Part shown: positions 41,420 to 50,963 of the stretch, in pieces
Numbering within the stretch: position 1 is the first letter of the stretch
Layout of the letters: each line of letters starts with the position of its first letter
NCBI RefSeq assembly: GCF_014692515.1
Contig: NZ_JACOIK010000007.1
Location: forward strand, 186,001 to 250,000
Direction of reading: 5' to 3'
Length of the DNA stretch: 64,000 nt
Source of the DNA: Sphingobacterium micropteri
GTDB lineage: Bacteria > Bacteroidota > Bacteroidia > Sphingobacteriales > Sphingobacteriaceae
Made by a program: the position numbers and the translations under genes
Notes under the pieces: generated by a model
What the model was told of the DNA's origin: nothing
The model's input: only the letters and a program-made list of their open reading frames with translations
The model's database searches: none

Positions 41420-41854
41420 ATGGACATATTTTCACTGGAAGAACAAGACCGCATTGTTCATGCTATTAGTGTGGCGGAAGCCAAAACTTCGGGAGAGATT
41501 CGGTTGGTAATCGATAAACGATTAAGAGCAGCTTCTGCAATGGATGCGGCTGTTTCCTATTTCGAGGAGCTGGAAATGCATAAAACAGGTCTCCGTAATG
41601 GTGTCCTTATTTATATGGCCATCGATGACCATGAATTTGCCATTATAGGCGACCGAGGTCTAGATACCAATGTAGAAGCTAATTTTTGGGACGAAACCAA
41701 AGAACTGATGGTTTCCTTTTTTCGCCGCAATGATATAGTGCAAGGACTAATTGAGGGGATACACGATGTAGGAGAACAGTTGCAGAAATATTTTCCGCGT
41801 GGTGTTGATGATGTAAATGAACTTCCAAATGATATTCATTTTGGAACAAATTAA
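41420..41854 (+). CDS. Cytoplasmic TPM-domain protein
   Basis: A 144-residue protein without signal peptide that matches the short TPM_phosphatase domain: LEEQDRIVHAISVAEAKTSGEIRLVI at the start, then GVLIYMAIDDHEFAIIGDRGLD (about 60-82) and a helical C terminus with GVDDVNELPNDI. Related TPM proteins include plant thylakoid acid phosphatase TLP18.3; most bacterial ones are untested. An overlapping GTG at 41411 is an alternative start. It lies between lemA and a secreted TPM protein. Confidence 0.82.
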   Translation: MDIFSLEEQDRIVHAISVAEAKTSGEIRLVIDKRLRAASAMDAAVSYFEELEMHKTGLRNGVLIYMAIDDHEFAIIGDRGLDTNVEANFWDETKELMVSFFRRNDIVQGLIEGIHDVGEQLQKYFPRGVDDVNELPNDIHFGTN

Positions 41855-41862
41855 AAAAACCA

Positions 41863-42681
41863 ATGCGAGTATATATGTTGATTAAACCGACCATGAAATG
41901 GATTGGAGTGATGTTGTTTGTGTTATGGAGTTCGATTTTTTCGCTTTATGCACAAAATTTGCCGGAAGCACCGAACCATTTGGTTACCGATTATACGGGA
42001 ACATTGACTGGAACGGAAGTTCAGGCATTAGAAAGAAAACTACTCGCATTCGAGGACTCTACATCAACGCAGATTGCGGTAGTATTGATACGAACAACAG
42101 ATGGCTATGACGTCGCAGACTACGCCGTTCGGTTAGGGCAAAAATGGGGCGTCGGGGGAAAGAAATACAACAACGGTGTTCTTTTGTTAGCTGCCCTGGA
42201 CGACCGGACAGTCACTATTCAAACAGGTTACGGTATGGAAGGCGTATTGCCGGATATTATAGCACATCGGATTATCCAGAATGAAATACGGCCTAATTTT
42301 AGTCAGCAGAACTATTATCAAGGACTTGATGCGGCGACAAATGCCATTATTGCCTATACAAAAGGCGAATACAAAGCAGATCCTCGAGAGCGAAGAGAAG
42401 GTGGAGGAGGTGTTCCTGTTATCTTGATTGTCATTATAGCGATCGTGATCATCAGCTTGTTTTCGAAAGGCGGTGGCGGTAAGGGCGGACGTGGTGGACG
42501 CGTGATGACCGGTAGAGGAGCTTCTGATATTTTCTGGTGGACACTCCTTAGTGGTATGGGAAGAAGTGGAGGCGGCGGCAGTGGCGGTTTCGGAGGTAGT
42601 GGTGGCTTCGGTGGAGGAGGAGGTTTCGGCGGGTTTGGCGGCGGCGGCTTTGGTGGTGGCGGCGCGAGTGGACGTTGGTAA
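41863..42681 (+). CDS. Secreted TPM-domain protein with glycine-rich tail (YgcG-like)
   Basis: A 272-residue protein. A signal peptide (core WIGVMLFVLWSSIFSLYAQ) is followed by a TPM domain (about 30-165, with LTDYTGTLT-like VTDYTGTLTGTEVQAL, STQIAVVLIRTTDGYDVADYAVRLGQKWGVG and YGMEGVLPDIIAHRII). A membrane segment lies at about 184-200 (VILIVIIAIVIISLF). The last 70 residues are a Gly/Ser/Phe low-complexity tail ending GASGRW. ATG 41863 or 41893 (MKWIG) could start it. With lemA and the cytosolic TPM gene it forms an operon. The Gly-rich tail is usual for this family. Confidence 0.86.
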   Translation: MRVYMLIKPTMKWIGVMLFVLWSSIFSLYAQNLPEAPNHLVTDYTGTLTGTEVQALERKLLAFEDSTSTQIAVVLIRTTDGYDVADYAVRLGQKWGVGGKKYNNGVLLLAALDDRTVTIQTGYGMEGVLPDIIAHRIIQNEIRPNFSQQNYYQGLDAATNAIIAYTKGEYKADPRERREGGGGVPVILIVIIAIVIISLFSKGGGGKGGRGGRVMTGRGASDIFWWTLLSGMGRSGGGGSGGFGGSGGFGGGGGFGGFGGGGFGGGGASGRW

Positions 42682-42730
42682 CAATTCTTATATGTTGTAA
42701 CAAATTGTTGTCTATGCACGTTATCATAGT

Positions 42731-43870
42731 ATGAGAAAAGGATTATTGATGCTTTTAGGCGTGCTCCCCCTAATGGTGTTTGCGCAGGAAGATTTTACAT
42801 TAAAGGGGAAAGTGAAGGGGCTCCCCGAAGGAGCAAAAGTTTTTATTCAATACCGAGATAAGGGACAAACGGTTTTAGACTCCGCTGTTGTTAAAAAGAA
42901 TAAATTCACGTATCATGGATCGGTATCGCAACCTACTCCTGCGGGATTAATTTTAGCCAGCAATGGCGAAACTATGGCCGCATTGCAGAAAAGTAAAGAG
43001 AAGCCAACGGAGAATTCCGTTTTTTTAGCCCAAGGCGTTGTCAAATTTGAGGGTAAGGATTTTTTAACCGCCAGAGGAAAAGGAAATACCATTAATAACG
43101 TTTACACCAAATATAGAAAGCTGGCAGAGGAAATATATGCGAATTTTACAGCTTTAGAAGCTGAATACGATGCTGCGCCAGATGAACAAAAGCGAGATGA
43201 GGCTTTTCTCCAAGAATTGGATACAAAAGCGGAAATGCTTTATAAAAAGCAACATACTCTTGATGAAGAATTTGTAAAAGCTCATCCCAATAACTATATA
43301 TCGTTGTCGATTTTGGATGAAATCGCGTCTACAGAAAATTTAATCAGTTTGGTAAAGCCGGAATATGAACGCATGTCAAACAGTTTAAAGGCAACTGATT
43401 TAGGAAAGCGACTGGAGAAAAAGATAGCGAGCATGGAAAAGTTTGCTGTTGGAGCAGTTGCGCCCGATTTTACATTGCCCGATACCGTTGGTAATAAACT
43501 TTCTCTTTCTTCGTTACGTGGTAAATATGTATTGGTTGACTTCTGGGCGAGTTGGTGTGGTCCCTGCCGGTATGAAAACCCAACGGTGGTTGCCGCTTTT
43601 GACAAATTTAAAGATAAAGATTTTACGGTTTTGGGCGTATCGCTTGATCGTCCCGGAAGGAAAGCGGATTGGTTAAGGGCCATAAACGAGGATAACCTTG
43701 GGCAATGGGCGAATGTATCCGATCTACAATATTTCAATTCACCTGTTGTGGAGCTGTATGCTGTCAGGAGTATTCCGCAGAACTATTTAATTGATCCAGA
43801 AGGAAAAATTGTGGCTTCGAATCTAAGAGGGCCTGCGTTGGAGCAAAAGCTACAGGAGATATTAAATTAG
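42731..43870 (+). CDS. TlpA-like thioredoxin-fold protein with DUF4369 domain
   Basis: A 379-residue periplasmic protein. It has a signal peptide (about 1-18, VLPLMVFAQ), an N-terminal DUF4369-type beta domain (about 20-115, FTLKGKVKGLPEGAKVFIQYRD), a helical middle, and a C-terminal thioredoxin fold (about 240-379) with the redox motif W-C-G-P-C at C276 and C279 and the cis-Pro region SIPQNYLIDPEGKI. It probably reduces disulfides or acts as a peroxiredoxin-like thiol enzyme in the periplasm. DUF4369-TlpA fusions are abundant in Bacteroidota. A strong terminator follows. Confidence 0.88.
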   Translation: MRKGLLMLLGVLPLMVFAQEDFTLKGKVKGLPEGAKVFIQYRDKGQTVLDSAVVKKNKFTYHGSVSQPTPAGLILASNGETMAALQKSKEKPTENSVFLAQGVVKFEGKDFLTARGKGNTINNVYTKYRKLAEEIYANFTALEAEYDAAPDEQKRDEAFLQELDTKAEMLYKKQHTLDEEFVKAHPNNYISLSILDEIASTENLISLVKPEYERMSNSLKATDLGKRLEKKIASMEKFAVGAVAPDFTLPDTVGNKLSLSSLRGKYVLVDFWASWCGPCRYENPTVVAAFDKFKDKDFTVLGVSLDRPGRKADWLRAINEDNLGQWANVSDLQYFNSPVVELYAVRSIPQNYLIDPEGKIVASNLRGPALEQKLQEILN

Positions 43871-43893
43871 CTTTCGAAAAATAAATATAAACA

Positions 43894-43931
43894 TAGGGGC
43901 TGTCCATAAGGATGCAGCCCCTATCTTTTTT

Positions 43932-43932
<1 letters not shown>
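43894..43932. terminator. Strong terminator between thioredoxin-like gene and pgi
   Basis: Stem TAGGGGCTG (43894-43902) / CAGCCCCTA (43915-43923), loop 12 nt, followed by TCTTTTTTTT. It serves the plus-strand gene; an A-rich flank also allows use by the convergent pgi gene. Confidence 0.88.
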
Positions 43933-45590
<1,658 letters not shown>

Positions 45591-45606
45591 TTATTTGTTA
45601 ATCAAC

Positions 45607-45614
45607 CAAAGATA
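45607..45614 (-). promoter_or_regulatory. -7 promoter box of pgi
   Basis: Minus-strand TATCTTTG, 28 nt before the pgi ATG at 45578. Divergent to the prfB promoter. Confidence 0.6.
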
Positions 45615-45662
45615 GTTTTTTTTGTCTTCTTTTCTGAATTAGGATTCATGAAGGTTTTATTT

Positions 45663-45670
45663 TACTTTTG
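45663..45670 (+). promoter_or_regulatory. -7 promoter box of prfB
   Basis: TACTTTTG, ending 3 nt before the prfB ATG at 45674: the tightest spacing in the window and consistent with a leaderless message. Confidence 0.55.
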
Positions 45671-45673
45671 AGC

Positions 45674-46751
45674 ATGACCAAAGAACAAATACAAGACTTG
45701 AGGGATAGAGTAGGCTCCCTGAGGAGGCATCTTTGACATCGATGCACGAAAATCAGAGATAACAGAAAAGACAGCAATCACCCTACAGCCTGATTTTTGG
45801 GATAATCCCAAAGCGGCTGAAAAGGTCATGCATGAGATTAAGAATATAAAGCTATGGACCGAGCATTTCGATGCCGTGTCGGCGGTAGTCGATGATGTCG
45901 GTGTGATGTACGAATTTTTTCAGTCTGGCGATGCGAGCGAACAAGATGTGAATGAGCAATATGAGCTCGCGTTGGAGCAAGTAGAGGAGTTGGAGTTTAA
46001 AAATATGCTCAGCTCCGAAGAAGATCAGCTTGACGCTATTTTACAGATTACAGCCGGAGCTGGTGGTACCGAATCTTGCGATTGGGCCGCTATGTTGATG
46101 CGTATGTATATCATGTGGGGCGAGAAACACGGGTGCAAAGTCGTGGAACAAGATTATCAGGAAGGCGATGTAGCCGGAATTAAAACGGTGACATTGCAAT
46201 TTTCGGGGAATTTTGCCTATGGCTACCTGAAAGGCGAAAATGGTGTACATCGTTTAGTTCGGATTTCTCCTTTTGATTCCAATGCAAAACGGCATACGTC
46301 TTTTGCATCAGTCTATGTGTATCCGTTGGTGGATGATAATATTGAGATCGACGTGAAAGATGCGGATATAGAGTGGGACACGTTCCGTTCGGGTGGTGCC
46401 GGAGGTCAAAACGTGAATAAAGTGGAGACCGCTGTTCGCTTACACCACAAACCGACAGGTATCATCATTAAGAACCAGGAATCGCGCTCACAACTTCAGA
46501 ATAAGGAAAATGCATTGCGTTTATTGAAATCCCAGCTTTATGAGATCGAGATGCGTAAGCGCCAAGAAGCAACAGCCGCTATCGAAGGTTCTAAGAAAAA
46601 GATAGAATGGGGATCGCAGATCCGTAATTACGTATTACATCCTTATAAATTGATCAAGGATCTACGCACAAATGTAGAAACCTCCAATACCCAAGCGGTA
46701 TTAGATGGTGATCTCGACCTGTTTTTGAAAGCGTATTTAATGGAATTCTAA
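45674..46751 (+). CDS. prfB: Peptide chain release factor 2, with programmed +1 frameshift
   Basis: RF2 ends translation at UAA and UGA codons. The gene begins at ATG 45674 and reads 20 codons to CTT-TGA (45731-45736). A +1 shift skipping T45734 joins GAC at 45735 and continues to 46751, for 358 residues. An AGGAGG (45722-45727) sits 3 nt before CTT, the same spacing as the E. coli stimulator, so the site autoregulates RF2. The codon-recognition SPF motif is near residues 198-200 and the catalytic GGQ is at 243-245. The message probably has no leader. The in-frame TGA is therefore not a pseudogene sign. Convergent with dcd behind a terminator. Confidence 0.96.
45722..45737 (+). promoter_or_regulatory. 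RF2 programmed frameshift site
   Basis: AGGAGG-CAT-CTT-TGA-C: an internal Shine-Dalgarno-like hexamer, 3-nt spacer, slippery CTT and the TGA stop recognised by RF2 itself. Confidence 0.95.
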
Positions 46752-46786
46752 AAGGGGCGTCTATTTAGACGCCTTCTTTTTTAGAA
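46748..46786. terminator. Terminator between prfB and dcd
   Basis: Core stem GGCGTCT (46756-46762) / AGACGCC (46767-46773) with an ATTT loop, then TTCTTTTTT. Outer arms TCTAAA / TTTAGA extend the stem, and both gene ends lie within it, so it probably works in both directions. Confidence 0.88.
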
Positions 46787-47317
46787 TGCATTTTTCCACA
46801 TCATGCTCTCTACTGGGCGGATGGTTTTATTATTGTATTTGGCGTTTCCTTTGGTATTATACAAGGTTTCGATATCGCCATCGACAACAAAATAAATAAG
46901 CTGCCCTACCGGCATGCCGGCATAGACCCGCACGGGCTGTGCCACGGATATTTCCAGTGTCCATGTATTGCAAAACCCCACATCCCCTTTACCAGCTGTC
47001 GCGTGGATGTCAATTCCCAAACGCCCCGTACTGGATTTCCCTTCCAAAAAAGGAACGTGCCCGTGTGTTTCGGTGTACTCTAGGGTAACTCCTAAATAAA
47101 GTTTGCCCGGCTGCAGCATAAATCCTTCTTCCGGTATTTCGAAATGTGCAATTTCGTTATGCTTTTTAGCATCGAGTACATCGTCTTTATAGGTGGCCAG
47201 ATACTTGCCCAGGTGAACATCGTATGAGTTTGTCCCCAGGCATTTTCTGTCAAAAGGTTCGATCACGATGGAGCCCTTATCTATTTCTTCTAGAATTCTT
47301 TTATCTGATAATATCAT
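46781..47317 (-). CDS. dcd: dCTP deaminase
   Basis: A 178-residue trimeric enzyme that deaminates dCTP to dUTP, feeding dTMP synthesis. Conserved segments: NSYDVHLG near residue 30, the EGKSSTGRLGIDIHATAGKGDVGF active-site stretch (about 92-115) with the general-base Glu expected in WTLEISV just after, and GMPVGQLIYF. The N-terminal MILSDKRILEEIDKG is typical. It follows the 2OG-Fe(II) oxygenase gene after 10 nt on the same strand, so the pair is probably one transcript. The plain dCTP deaminase rather than the bifunctional dUTPase form is assumed. Confidence 0.95.
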   Translation of the reverse strand: MILSDKRILEEIDKGSIVIEPFDRKCLGTNSYDVHLGKYLATYKDDVLDAKKHNEIAHFEIPEEGFMLQPGKLYLGVTLEYTETHGHVPFLEGKSSTGRLGIDIHATAGKGDVGFCNTWTLEISVAQPVRVYAGMPVGQLIYFVVDGDIETLYNTKGNAKYNNKTIRPVESMMWKNAF

Positions 47318-47327
47318 GGTTTTGTTA

Positions 47328-48290
47328 TTACATCTTCAATCCAATCTCCCGTAGGCGTTCATCCAAATATTGTCCGGCAGTGTAATCCTGATAAGTCTTT
47401 GGATAAGCATCGGAAATGCAAGATTCCAAACAAGCTAGGCTCATGGAAGCCTTTGGATGCAGGAAGAACGGCACCGAATAACGGGAGGTCTTCATCAGTT
47501 CTCGTGGTGGATTTACCACACGATGGGTGGTAGACTTGAGTTTATTGTTCGTTAGCCGTTGCAACATATCGCCCACATTGACGACGATATCTTCTCCTTT
47601 TGCTTTGATCGGAAACCATGCGCCATCTTTGGTCCAGACTTCCAGGCCATCTGCACTGGCTCCGATAAGTAAGGTGATTAAATTAATGTCTTCATGGGCA
47701 CCGGCACGAACGGCATCAGCGGGGATCGTGTCTGGATTTTCGATCGGGAAGTAGTGAATCGCCCGCAGAATGGAGTTGCCGTTGATGACAAATTTTTCGA
47801 AATAATCTTCTTCCAAATCTAAATACGAAGCGATGGCTTTCAACAAGGCACGTCCGGCATCCTCCAATTTTTTGTACACCTCGCCTGTCACCTCGTTGAA
47901 TCGAGGCAATTCTTCTACCATAATGTTATCCGGAAAATCCGTTTTCGAGTAATCTTCACCCACGATGGTTTGTCCGCGTTGCCAAAATTCTTTTAAATCC
48001 GGTGTGCTGGCATCTTTTGCTTTCTCTTTCCCCTTGGAGGTATATCCCCGTTGTCCGGCTAACTCCGGAAATTCATATTTCCGTTTGACTGCTTCCGGAA
48101 GCTCAAAAAAAGATTTTACAACGGCATAAAGCTCATCGATAAGTTCTTGGCTCAACCCATGGTTGGCGATGGTTACGAACCCCGTTTCGTTAAATGCCTT
48201 TCCTATATCTTGTACAAATTGTTTTTGTTCTTCCGCACTACCCTGCGTATATTGAAGCAAATCCAACCGGGGAATGTTTACTAATGCCAT
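47328..48290 (-). CDS. Isopenicillin N synthase family 2OG-Fe(II) oxygenase
   Basis: A 320-residue non-haem iron dioxygenase. It has the N-terminal DIOX_N block (FVQDIGKAFNETGFVTIANHGL, about 21-42) and the 2OG-FeII domain with the H-x-D...H triad: His and Asp in GAHEDINLITLL, the third His in STTHRVVNP, and the 2-oxoglutarate-binding R-x-S in RYSVPFF. Such housekeeping-type homologues are common in Bacteroidota and their substrates are unknown. ATG 48290 (MALVNIPRLDL) is used; 48356 would run into the border hairpin of repeat R3. dcd follows after 10 nt. Confidence 0.87.
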   Translation of the reverse strand: MALVNIPRLDLLQYTQGSAEEQKQFVQDIGKAFNETGFVTIANHGLSQELIDELYAVVKSFFELPEAVKRKYEFPELAGQRGYTSKGKEKAKDASTPDLKEFWQRGQTIVGEDYSKTDFPDNIMVEELPRFNEVTGEVYKKLEDAGRALLKAIASYLDLEEDYFEKFVINGNSILRAIHYFPIENPDTIPADAVRAGAHEDINLITLLIGASADGLEVWTKDGAWFPIKAKGEDIVVNVGDMLQRLTNNKLKSTTHRVVNPPRELMKTSRYSVPFFLHPKASMSLACLESCISDAYPKTYQDYTAGQYLDERLREIGLKM

Positions 48291-48328
48291 CGCTTTTTTT
48301 CTGTAAAAATAAGGAAAATTGTTTTGAT

Positions 48329-48514
48329 CTTCTTTTTCCCCGTGAAAAAGAAGCAAAAACCTCGTCGCTTCAGATGTTTGAGGAGAGAGATAGTACTAAG
48401 AATTAATTTGTACATGCCCCAAACATCTGGATGCGACATTTGAACGTTAAGGGAGGGATCATGCAATTGTACGTTCGGTTTTTGGTTACTTTTTTTACAG
48501 AAAGAAGGGTAACC
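48329..48514 (+). repeat. Structured repeat copy R3 (module A)
   Basis: Lies between the divergent oxygenase and thioesterase genes. Border hairpin CTTCTTTTT (48329-48337) / AAAAAGAAG (48345-48353). Main stem: GTCGCTTCAGATGTTTGAGG (48364-48383) with CCCAAACATCTGGATGCGAC (48418-48437). Loop 34 nt with GATAGTACTAAGAATTAATT. Closing hairpin GGTTAC (48484-48489) / GTAACC (48509-48514) around a T-run and A-rich segment. No module B. No gene is seen in 48291-48587. Confidence 0.82.
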
Positions 48515-48545
48515 TATTTATATTGCATATGAAAATGAATTTACT

Positions 48546-48553
48546 TAGGTTTG
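48546..48553 (+). promoter_or_regulatory. -7 promoter box of thioesterase gene
   Basis: TAGGTTTG, 34 nt before the ATG at 48588; downstream of repeat R3. Confidence 0.55.
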
Positions 48554-48587
48554 CTTTACACAGAAGCACGTATTCTTGCTATGCTAT

Positions 48588-49037
48588 ATGATAAAAAGAA
48601 GAAAACAATTTTATGTGGAGTCCGGGCTGACAGAAACGGTTGACATTCCGGTACGCTTTAGCGAAGTGGATTCACTAGGTATCGTATGGCATGGGCATTA
48701 TATCCTCTACTTTGAGCAAGGGAGAGAAGCTTTTGGGAAAAGCTACGGTATCGATTATATGACCGTACAAAAGGCCGGATATACCACCCCTATTGTGAAA
48801 TCCACCTGTACACATAAATTGCCCCTACGATACGGGGATACGGCACGCGTTGTGACCTCTTATCTAGATACCCCTGCGGCCAAAATGATCTTTCGGTTTA
48901 AAGTCTATAATAGTAAAGACCAATTGGTTTGTGAAGGTGAAACCATTCAGGTTTTCTTGGATAAAGGCGATAATCTGGTGTTAAACGTTCCCGATTTTAT
49001 CTTGGATTGGAAAACAAAGGTGGGGTTACGGTCATGA
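48588..49037 (+). CDS. Hotdog-fold acyl thioesterase (YbgC/4HBT-like)
   Basis: A 149-residue thioesterase. The 4HBT motif is visible in RFSEVDSLGIVWHGHYILYFEQGREAF (about 23-50), with the catalytic Asp in the E-V-D-S-L-G-I-V-W-H pattern. The rest shows the long hotdog helix and sheet (VKSTCTHKLPLRYGDTARVVT). Substrates are acyl-CoA or acyl-ACP. ATG 48588 is chosen over 48576. The ketosynthase start overlaps its stop (ATGA), so the two are translationally coupled, which suggests a joint role in making a specialised acyl chain such as a flexirubin or aryl-polyene fragment; those gene clusters are otherwise absent here. Confidence 0.82.
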   Translation: MIKRRKQFYVESGLTETVDIPVRFSEVDSLGIVWHGHYILYFEQGREAFGKSYGIDYMTVQKAGYTTPIVKSTCTHKLPLRYGDTARVVTSYLDTPAAKMIFRFKVYNSKDQLVCEGETIQVFLDKGDNLVLNVPDFILDWKTKVGLRS

Positions 49038-50182
49038 TGTTTGATCCGATATATATACACGACAAGAACATCGTCACGCCGTTGGGTGCCACACGGTATT
49101 CTGCCGCCGAGCCTTTTGTGATTAATTGGTTGTCACATTGGCCCGAGCTGTTGATGGGAAAAAACAGCATTTTCATGAATGATGTCGGCCGGGATACGCT
49201 GATACATGCGTCGAAATTTGACCTGGAGGAAACCAGATACTTGGAGACATTTGCGGATGACAGTACCTTGTTAGAACAGTTGTTATTTAACACGGCGAAA
49301 CCGGTTGTCGATGCACACGTACCGACGGCACGGACAGCGCTGGTGTTGGCGACGACGAAAGGAAATGTTTCTTTTTTGAAGGAGGCGAGAGCAGCAGATG
49401 CACAGCTCCCGGTATTGGCGAAAAAAATGGCGAAGGTATTGGGGTTCCAAACCGAACCTATTATTATATCGCAGGCCTGTGTATCGGGTTTGCTGGCGTT
49501 ATCGGTCGCCAAGCGGCTGATCCAGATGGGGCAGTACGACGATGCGGTGGTGCTCGCCGGGGATGTTATCAGTGAATTTGTTTTATCTGGTTTCGAAGCA
49601 TTCCACGCGGTGAGCCGGCTTCCATGTAAGCCTTTTGATAGCGATCGAGACGGATTATCATTGGGCGAAGCCGCTGCCTGTGTATATGTTTCTAAAGAAA
49701 AGGGAGAGTTTAAGATCTTGGGCGAAGCGGCCATAAACGATGCGCATCATATTTCGGGGCCATCCCGAACCGGCGAGGGGTTGGTACAAAGTGTTTTGCG
49801 CGCTAGAAAAGAAGCAAACATCGATATAAAAGATATAGACTTCATCTCGGCACACGGAACTGCTACCCTGTACAACGATGAGATGGAAGCGATTGCCTTT
49901 AATCGGCTGGGGCTTCAGGATGTTCCGCTCCATAGTCTGAAAGGATATTTCGGGCATACATTGGGTGCTGCTGGATTGCTCGAAACAGTTGTTGGGCTGA
50001 TGTGCCTGCAATTCGGGACGTTGATTCCAACGAAAGGGTTTGAAACATTGGGGGTGTCTCAGCCACTAAATATTATTCAGCAACTAGACTATGCCAAAAT
50101 GACCCGCTTTTTAAAGACAGCTTCCGGCTTTGGGGGGAGTAATGCAGCGATGATCATAGAAAAAACAACGGCTACCCCGTAA
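49034..50182 (+). CDS. Beta-ketoacyl-ACP synthase (KAS II-like)
   Basis: A 382-residue condensing enzyme of the thiolase fold. The catalytic Cys is C149 (in SQACVSG), with H274 (SAHGTAT) and H308 (GYFGHTLGAAG) completing the C-H-H set of KAS I/II rather than the C-H-N of KAS III. It extends an acyl chain with malonyl-ACP. Start 49034 overlaps the thioesterase stop; 49037 is equivalent. Shorter than FabF (about 410) and lacking some N-terminal glycine-rich segments, so it is a specialised paralogue rather than housekeeping FabF. A hairpin terminator follows. Confidence 0.85.
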   Translation: MMFDPIYIHDKNIVTPLGATRYSAAEPFVINWLSHWPELLMGKNSIFMNDVGRDTLIHASKFDLEETRYLETFADDSTLLEQLLFNTAKPVVDAHVPTARTALVLATTKGNVSFLKEARAADAQLPVLAKKMAKVLGFQTEPIIISQACVSGLLALSVAKRLIQMGQYDDAVVLAGDVISEFVLSGFEAFHAVSRLPCKPFDSDRDGLSLGEAAACVYVSKEKGEFKILGEAAINDAHHISGPSRTGEGLVQSVLRARKEANIDIKDIDFISAHGTATLYNDEMEAIAFNRLGLQDVPLHSLKGYFGHTLGAAGLLETVVGLMCLQFGTLIPTKGFETLGVSQPLNIIQQLDYAKMTRFLKTASGFGGSNAAMIIEKTTATP

Positions 50183-50197
50183 GCATAGCCGTTGTTC
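50165..50197. terminator. Hairpin terminator after ketosynthase gene
   Basis: Stem AACAACGGCT (50165-50174) / AGCCGTTGTT (50188-50197); the left arm includes the last codons of the ketosynthase gene. A-tract upstream. Convergent genes on both sides suggest bidirectional use. Confidence 0.78.
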
Positions 50198-50205
50198 AGA
50201 TAGCG

Positions 50206-50877
50206 TTACTGTTTTACCGGAAGGGACTTCTGTGTCCAGAGCGTTTGATCAAAATTGTCTATGGCTTCAAAAAAATCCTCCAGCCGTTCATTCAGATCTG
50301 TATAGCTATCCACGAGGGCATCCATCTCATCGTAGTATCTTCCTTGCTGTTTTCGGACGAGGCCCAGCGATCTCTTGAAGTCGTCAAGGTCTTCATCAAA
50401 GAATACCATGTCGACCGAGCAATCTTTGTAGTTTTCGAAGATGGTCCTGAATTGCGGAAAAGCGACATCCTCCATCCATTTGTCCTGAGCGAAGAGATAC
50501 TCTTCAGCATCGTAATAATCTTTGGTCAACGTTACCAGTTCGGGTACAAACCGGTCCATGAATGTACGGATCTCCGCCAGCATCCGTATCAGCTGTATCC
50601 GGATGGTTGGTTTATACGGATTGGTTTCGTACGCCGTCTGTAGATGTTTAAATTTGGCTTTCGCCTCCTCCAGCAGGCCTTCCAGTTCTTCGACTTGGAT
50701 ACAGAAACCCGTTATCGGCAGCCTTCCCTTGTTTATCCGCTGCTTCATTTCCCAGGTGCGATCGTGGATCTCCTGAAAATACTGTAGTGCCCGTATTTCA
50801 AACTCCGATGCTGTTTTCGAGCGGTCGTACCGCAGCGTAATGGTTCGCAAAGGATGGGATTGGGTTGTTATTTCCAT
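50206..50877 (-). CDS. Unknown alpha-helical cytoplasmic protein
   Basis: A 223-residue protein with no signal peptide or membrane segment and no domain I recognise. The sequence is strongly helical and charged: long stretches such as FEIRALQYFQEIHDRTWEMKQRINKG, VEELEGLLEEAKAKFKHLQTAYET and ERLEDFFEAIDNFDQTLW have coiled-coil heptad character. The N terminus (LRTITLRYDRSKTASEFE) is beta-like. Net charge is acidic. It lies 86 nt downstream of the Fn3-domain gene on the same strand, so they probably form an operon whose upstream region holds the 21-bp array. Function unknown. Confidence 0.6.
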   Translation of the reverse strand: MEITTQSHPLRTITLRYDRSKTASEFEIRALQYFQEIHDRTWEMKQRINKGRLPITGFCIQVEELEGLLEEAKAKFKHLQTAYETNPYKPTIRIQLIRMLAEIRTFMDRFVPELVTLTKDYYDAEEYLFAQDKWMEDVAFPQFRTIFENYKDCSVDMVFFDEDLDDFKRSLGLVRKQQGRYYDEMDALVDSYTDLNERLEDFFEAIDNFDQTLWTQKSLPVKQ

Positions 50878-50963
50878 TTTTAAAGTTAAGAAGTTAAATG
50901 GTTAAAATGTTAATATTTTAAAGAAAGGGAAGCCTCAGATGGAGGTCTTCCCCTTCGATTGTG

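Noticed and set aside
45674..45736. In-frame TGA after 20 codons of prfB, looking like a pseudogene or sequencing error
   Set aside because: The CTT-TGA-C context with AGGAGG at the E. coli-like spacing is the known RF2 programmed frameshift; the downstream frame is intact.
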